The notes under the pieces are model-generated. The model did not search any database. It worked only from the letters and a program-made list of their open reading frames with translations, and was not told where the DNA came from. A DNA stretch of 11,131 bases from positions 1-11,131 of the forward strand of contig JAKQBU010000450.1 in NCBI GenBank assembly GCA_029573975.1, written 5' to 3'. The DNA is from Planctomycetota bacterium (lineage in GTDB: Bacteria > Planctomycetota > Phycisphaerae > Sedimentisphaerales > SM23-30). The position numbers were made by a program, and so were the translations under genes. Within the stretch, counting starts at the first letter, position 1; each line of letters starts with the position of its first letter. Positions 8,770 to 11,131 of the stretch are shown piece by piece.

Positions 8770-8978
8770 TGCCCTGTGAAATCCCTTGTATTCCCATCCC
8801 ATCCCTTTCCTGTCCACCTTATGTCTTGTGGTTCCCATGCGTGCAGCATGCGGGGTATTGGAAAGCGCGGATAATGGGTATTACCTGGCGCTCGGCGTGA
8901 TTGGTATGTATTGTAAGTGCTTTAAATGTAAGTAATAATGATCAGGTTATGACGGCAGGGGATGCAGGACAGAGAGAT
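8770..8978 (+). other. Intergenic region without a recognisable gene
   Basis: No convincing gene is seen. The first 130 bases are GC-rich; a hairpin can be drawn at 8834-8858 (CCC-ATGC arms with a small bulge), but it lacks a T-tract and is not a terminator. Base composition then shifts towards AT from about 8900. TGTAAGT occurs twice, at 8912-8918 and 8927-8933. No intrinsic terminator lies close to the operon end, so the operon transcript may run on to the terminator at 9103-9141. Confidence 0.5.
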
Positions 8979-9007
8979 TTGCATTGGCGGGAATTATATT
9001 TTATAAT
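8979..9007 (+). promoter_or_regulatory. Candidate sigma70-like promoter
   Basis: TTGCAT (8979-8984) and a perfect TATAAT (9002-9007) are separated by exactly 17 bases. The -35 box matches the consensus at three of six positions. Transcription would start near 9013-9015. The box lies in the most AT-rich part of the window, with no protein gene following on this strand. It could therefore drive a small RNA. Chance occurrence in AT-rich DNA is possible. Confidence 0.4.
8993..9007. repeat. Short AT inverted repeat around the -10 box
   Basis: ATTATA (8993-8998) and TATAAT (9002-9007) are exact reverse complements separated by TTT. The -10 box is thus present on both strands, but no matching -35 box is seen for the minus orientation. 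Confidence 0.6.
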
Positions 9008-9072
9008 ATAGAGTGTAAGCGGGTGGTAAGTTGGTTACTATGAAAGGGCTTCTATGGAAGATAAAGAATTAG

Positions 9073-9088
9073 TGTACTGAGAAGTACA
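9073..9088 (+). other. Hairpin with GNRA tetraloop
   Basis: TGTACT pairs perfectly with AGTACA across the loop GAGA, a GNRA-type tetraloop, when read as RNA from the + strand. It lies 14 bases before the terminator stem and is the clearest sign of RNA structure other than the terminator in the candidate small RNA. Confidence 0.5.
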
Positions 9089-9102
9089 GCATGAAAACGA
9101 AG

Positions 9103-9141
9103 GAAGACTGCCGGAACAAATCCCCGGCGGTCTTCTTTTTT
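9103..9141 (+). terminator. Strong intrinsic terminator
   Basis: The arms GAAGACTGCCGG (9103-9114) and CCGGCGGTCTTC (9124-9135) form twelve pairs with one G-T wobble, closing a nine-base loop. Six T residues follow directly (9136-9141). On the minus strand the same stem is followed by the weaker tract CTTCGTTTT, so it may act in both directions between the two converging gene sets. It lies 31 bases beyond the end of the minus-strand dockerin relic. Confidence 0.82.
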
Positions 9142-9172
9142 GGCTCGAATTCTAAAATGTGTACATCAAGTC

Positions 9173-9438
9173 TTATTTCAGCCATGACTACGCGAAGAGG
9201 ACCAGGTCCGTGAGGGCGATGGTGTTGTCTGCGCCGTCCAGATTACAGGCCGGATACCAGCCGGGCTGGCCTTCGCTGCTGAGCCAGGTGGCCGCCAGAT
9301 TAAATAGTGACAAGTACATCCTGGGTGCTATTTCGCTGTGCCAATCTTGCCCGTTTGTTTTTCGCGGAAATTTATGCCGTAGTCGAGGCCGCGGTAGCTG
9401 TCTGCCGCTGAAAACCCAAAGCCGGTGAAATCGGCGGC
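9173..9438 (-). pseudogene. Relic of a dockerin-like C-terminal tail
   Basis: Directly after the stop of the hydrolase gene and in its frame, 36 codons remain open (9438 down to 9331), including S-Y-R-G-L-D-Y-G-I-N-F-R-E. Adding one A to the run of five at 9362-9358 joins this to a second frame reading T-N-G-Q-D-W-H-S-E-I-A-P-R-M, then N-L-A-A-T-W-L, G-Q-P-G-W-Y-P-A-C-N-L-D-G and T-I-A-L-T-D-L-V-L-F-A. A TAG (9190-9188) interrupts it, followed by S-W-L-K and TAA (9175-9173). The second frame matches the C-terminal dockerin/EF-hand-like modules of planctomycete exported enzymes: one half EF-hand ending in W-L and one nearly complete one, whose calcium loop carries one extra residue. At least one frameshift and one nonsense codon separate it from an open tail. 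It is either a broken extension of the hydrolase or the end of another deleted gene. A base-calling error in the A run could explain the frameshift but not the TAG. Confidence 0.65.
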
Positions 9439-11131
9439 TTAATAGCCAAATTCTTTCCGTTGTTCCTCAAATCCAGACGGCAAATCGGCCAGGGGCTTGT
9501 TAGTCTCGGTGGCGGCATAGCGGATCAGGTTTCGCAGCAGCCGTTCAGCAGCCGGGTCCTCGCCCAACCGCTCACAAATGCCCAGTGTGTTCAAAACAAA
9601 CCGCCCCGCCCCCAGCTTATATACCCCGATCAATAATCCCGAATCATACGTGAACGAGGTGTTGATCGAGGCGGCGGCCAGTTCGTCCGGTGCGTCCAGG
9701 TCGCTCCAGCGCACATCGGAAATCAAGCTGCGATAGAAGGTGTAGTCCATCAGGCCGCCCGCGGGCAAACCATCGAAGATCGGATGGTTCGTCGTCCACG
9801 GATCATGGACATAAAACCAGTCGGCCCCGCCGTGCAGTCTTCCCTTGTTCTTGAGAGGCGCCCAGCCGACCGGGTTGTCACCCTTTTGAAATACCTGGGG
9901 TACCAGGAAGATGGCCGTCGAGCCGCGGGCGATATGCTCCGCCAGCGCCCGCCACTGGCCGGTGTCCGCCGCCGGTGTGCGCCCGACCACGATCACCTCC
10001 CGGCCGCTCTGGCGGTCAACGGCCAGCGGATGCGATTTCACGCCCCGCTGGGCAATCCATTTCGCCACCGTCGGGTCATCGCCCCAAATGGCAATCTCGG
10101 TTTCCATCCCGGGCATCTCTGTGGCATCCGTCACATAAAAATCAGCCGTGCCGCCCGCCGCCGCCCCGCCCCGTACAAATGCCGCCGCGAACTGGTACTG
10201 GCCCGACGGTCCATCCATAACCACTTCTTCCTCGAAAAACGGGATCGCCATCGGCTGCTCGGGCCGGGCCTGGGGATCCTGAATCGTCACCTTCACGGTT
10301 TTGTCGAATACGCTCCGATTGTCCGGCCCGATGACCTGCACGTGGATCGGGTATTCCCCGGGCAGGAGCGCGTTTTCGTTCGCCACGACGGCCTTCAGTT
10401 GCACCTTCCCGCCCCGATAAACATGATAAGGCTCCGGGAACAGGCAGAGCCGCAGCGGATAGAAGCTATCGAACATCGCATCGGTGGCGCCGGGTTTCAG
10501 GTCGCGGAACTCCGTCCCCGTCGCGCCTTCCCCGCAGGAACCGTGATCGTAGGTACCCGACAGGCTGTAACCAACACAGACGGGATTGGCGCGGATGGCG
10601 TTCATCCCCGTCAACCGCAAGCCGGCCATTTTCGCCACACACAGCCGAAAATAGTTTTCCTGCGTCCCGAACGTATCGGCCATATTCCACTTTTTCCAGT
10701 CAGCCAGGAATGAGTTGTAAAAACCGCGATACAGGTCCGCATCTTCCGATTGCCCCAGCCCGATCTGCTCATAATGAAGCACCTGGCGCGGCAAATCCAC
10801 CGCGCTGGCCACCCCGTATTCCGAAAGAAACACGGGCTTGCCCGGCTGAAAGTCACGCAGATCGTTGATTTGTGCCGGCAGGTGCGGAATCCGCTGATAC
10901 CGATGTTCGTCACGCAGCGTATCTTCCCAGTCCGTTTGCCCCGGATTGCACAAGGCGCCGAAATCACGCGTCAATTCCCCCGAAGGTTTGAACGGCTTGA
11001 ACGTGGCGGTGTTGACTTCCCCGCCCGCCGCGAAAGAACCGGACGCCCACGGATTTTTATCGTTGTCCTTTTCCGTGAAACCACTGGCATCGTAAACGGT
11101 TTCCCCCAGGCGGATCGTGGCCGCCACCGCC
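9439..11131 (-). CDS. GH2-like glycoside hydrolase, C-terminal part
   Basis: The frame is open from the window edge to TAA at 9441-9439. No start is assigned because the N-terminal part lies beyond the edge; the GTG at 11127 is in the middle of the protein. Residue numbers count from that GTG. The end of a TIM barrel is seen at about 1-200, with K-P-V-F-L-S-E-Y-G at 97-105, where Glu 103 fits the nucleophile of family GH2 enzymes, and G-Y-S-L-S-G-T-Y-D at 186-194. An Ig-like accessory domain follows (about 232-290), then a further beta-rich piece (300-333). The C-terminal 200 residues (about 340-545) resemble an amidotransferase-like alpha/beta fold, with N-H-P-I-F-D-G-L-P-A-G-G at 447-458. 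The enzyme probably cleaves a beta-linked glycan outside the cytoplasm, but neither the linkage nor a signal peptide can be judged here. It converges on the envelope operon. Downstream lies the remnant of a dockerin-like tail in the same frame. Confidence 0.85.
   Translation of the reverse strand, partial: AVAATIRLGETVYDASGFTEKDNDKNPWASGSFAAGGEVNTATFKPFKPSGELTRDFGALCNPGQTDWEDTLRDEHRYQRIPHLPAQINDLRDFQPGKPVFLSEYGVASAVDLPRQVLHYEQIGLGQSEDADLYRGFYNSFLADWKKWNMADTFGTQENYFRLCVAKMAGLRLTGMNAIRANPVCVGYSLSGTYDHGSCGEGATGTEFRDLKPGATDAMFDSFYPLRLCLFPEPYHVYRGGKVQLKAVVANENALLPGEYPIHVQVIGPDNRSVFDKTVKVTIQDPQARPEQPMAIPFFEEEVVMDGPSGQYQFAAAFVRGGAAAGGTADFYVTDATEMPGMETEIAIWGDDPTVAKWIAQRGVKSHPLAVDRQSGREVIVVGRTPAADTGQWRALAEHIARGSTAIFLVPQVFQKGDNPVGWAPLKNKGRLHGGADWFYVHDPWTTNHPIFDGLPAGGLMDYTFYRSLISDVRWSDLDAPDELAAASINTSFTYDSGLLIGVYKLGAGRFVLNTLGICERLGEDPAAERLLRNLIRYAATETNKPLADLPSGFEEQRKEFGY

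Larger units (their letters stand above)
9014..9141 (+). ncRNA. Candidate small RNA, about 128 nt
   Basis: The interval runs from the predicted start of the 8979-9007 promoter to the end of a strong intrinsic terminator. It contains weak local stems near 9026-9037 and 9050-9061, a perfect six-pair hairpin with a GAGA loop at 9073-9088, and the terminator stem. No known RNA family was recognised. A ten-codon reading frame (9040-9072) lies inside, so it could also be a leader with a tiny peptide, although no regulated gene follows. The alternative is that only the terminator is real and serves neighbouring genes. Confidence 0.3.

Noticed and set aside
7909..8838. A 309-codon open frame on the minus strand
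   Set aside because: It overlaps the signal-peptide carbohydrate-binding-like gene on the + strand almost fully and its Gly/Phe-rich translation shows no domain.
8834..8858. Hairpin after the end of the operon as a terminator
   Set aside because: The arms pair only with a bulge and no T-tract follows.
9188..9190. TAG read as a sense codon in the dockerin tail
   Set aside because: No complete gene in the window ends in TAG, which invites the idea of recoding, but six stops are too few to judge, and the same tail also needs a frameshift repair. Simple decay is the better explanation.
9091..9213. A 40-codon frame starting M-K-T-K-E-D
   Set aside because: It reads straight through the terminator stem and T-tract and has no Shine-Dalgarno site.
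9159..9428. An 89-codon open frame on the + strand
   Set aside because: The minus strand over the same bases gives the dockerin-like relic, which explains the region better. The + frame has no ribosome-binding site and no recognisable feature.
9784..10713. A 309-codon open frame on the + strand
   Set aside because: It runs opposite the GH2-like hydrolase, which carries clear motifs on the minus strand. The translation is Arg-, Pro- and His-rich without domains, as expected for a shadow frame.

Overview
The window looks like chromosome of a GC-rich planctomycete, most likely of the Phycisphaerae/Sedimentisphaerales kind. The pointers are a gene set built around a VWA protein and a DUF4175-like giant membrane protein, secreted proteins with PA14-like, PKD and carbohydrate-binding-like domains, a large GH2-type hydrolase, and a decayed C-terminal dockerin-like tail ending in the F-A-x-S-W-L pattern common in that group. 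This placement is inferred from protein style, not from a marker gene.

Left part (1-8769, + strand): a tightly packed operon. It has the 3' end of an unidentified gene (to 112), a VWA/amidotransferase-like-fold membrane protein (145-2427), a 1075-residue DUF4175-like membrane protein with coiled-coil and Gly/Arg-rich regions (2438-5665), an exported DUF2341-like/PA14-like/PKD/TPR-like protein (5679-7868) and an exported carbohydrate-binding-like beta-sandwich protein (7873-8769). Gaps are 32, 10, 13 and 4 bases, and Shine-Dalgarno sequences overlap or abut the preceding stops, so translation is probably coupled. The first two complete genes match the downstream half of the MoxR-DUF58-BatA-VWA-DUF4175 envelope clusters known from planctomycetes and relatives; MoxR and DUF58 would lie upstream of the window. 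The last two genes add export and glycan-recognition modules.

Middle part (8770-9438): no intact protein gene. It holds an AT-rich stretch with a good sigma70-like promoter (8979-9007), about 128 bases of possible small RNA with a GNRA-capped hairpin, and a strong intrinsic terminator (9103-9141). On the minus strand lies a relic (9173-9438) that becomes a dockerin-like tail when one base is restored and one TAG is read through.

Right part (9439 to the window edge, minus strand): the C-terminal 560 or so residues of a GH2-like glycoside hydrolase, with the nucleophile motif L-S-E-Y-G, an Ig-like accessory domain and a C-terminal amidotransferase-like fold. The dockerin relic starts directly after its stop codon and in the same frame, so this enzyme may once have carried a dockerin-like tail.

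The points most worth a second look are the possible promoter-to-terminator small RNA, the broken dockerin tail, and the coupling of the VWA/DUF4175 pair to exported sugar-binding-type proteins.
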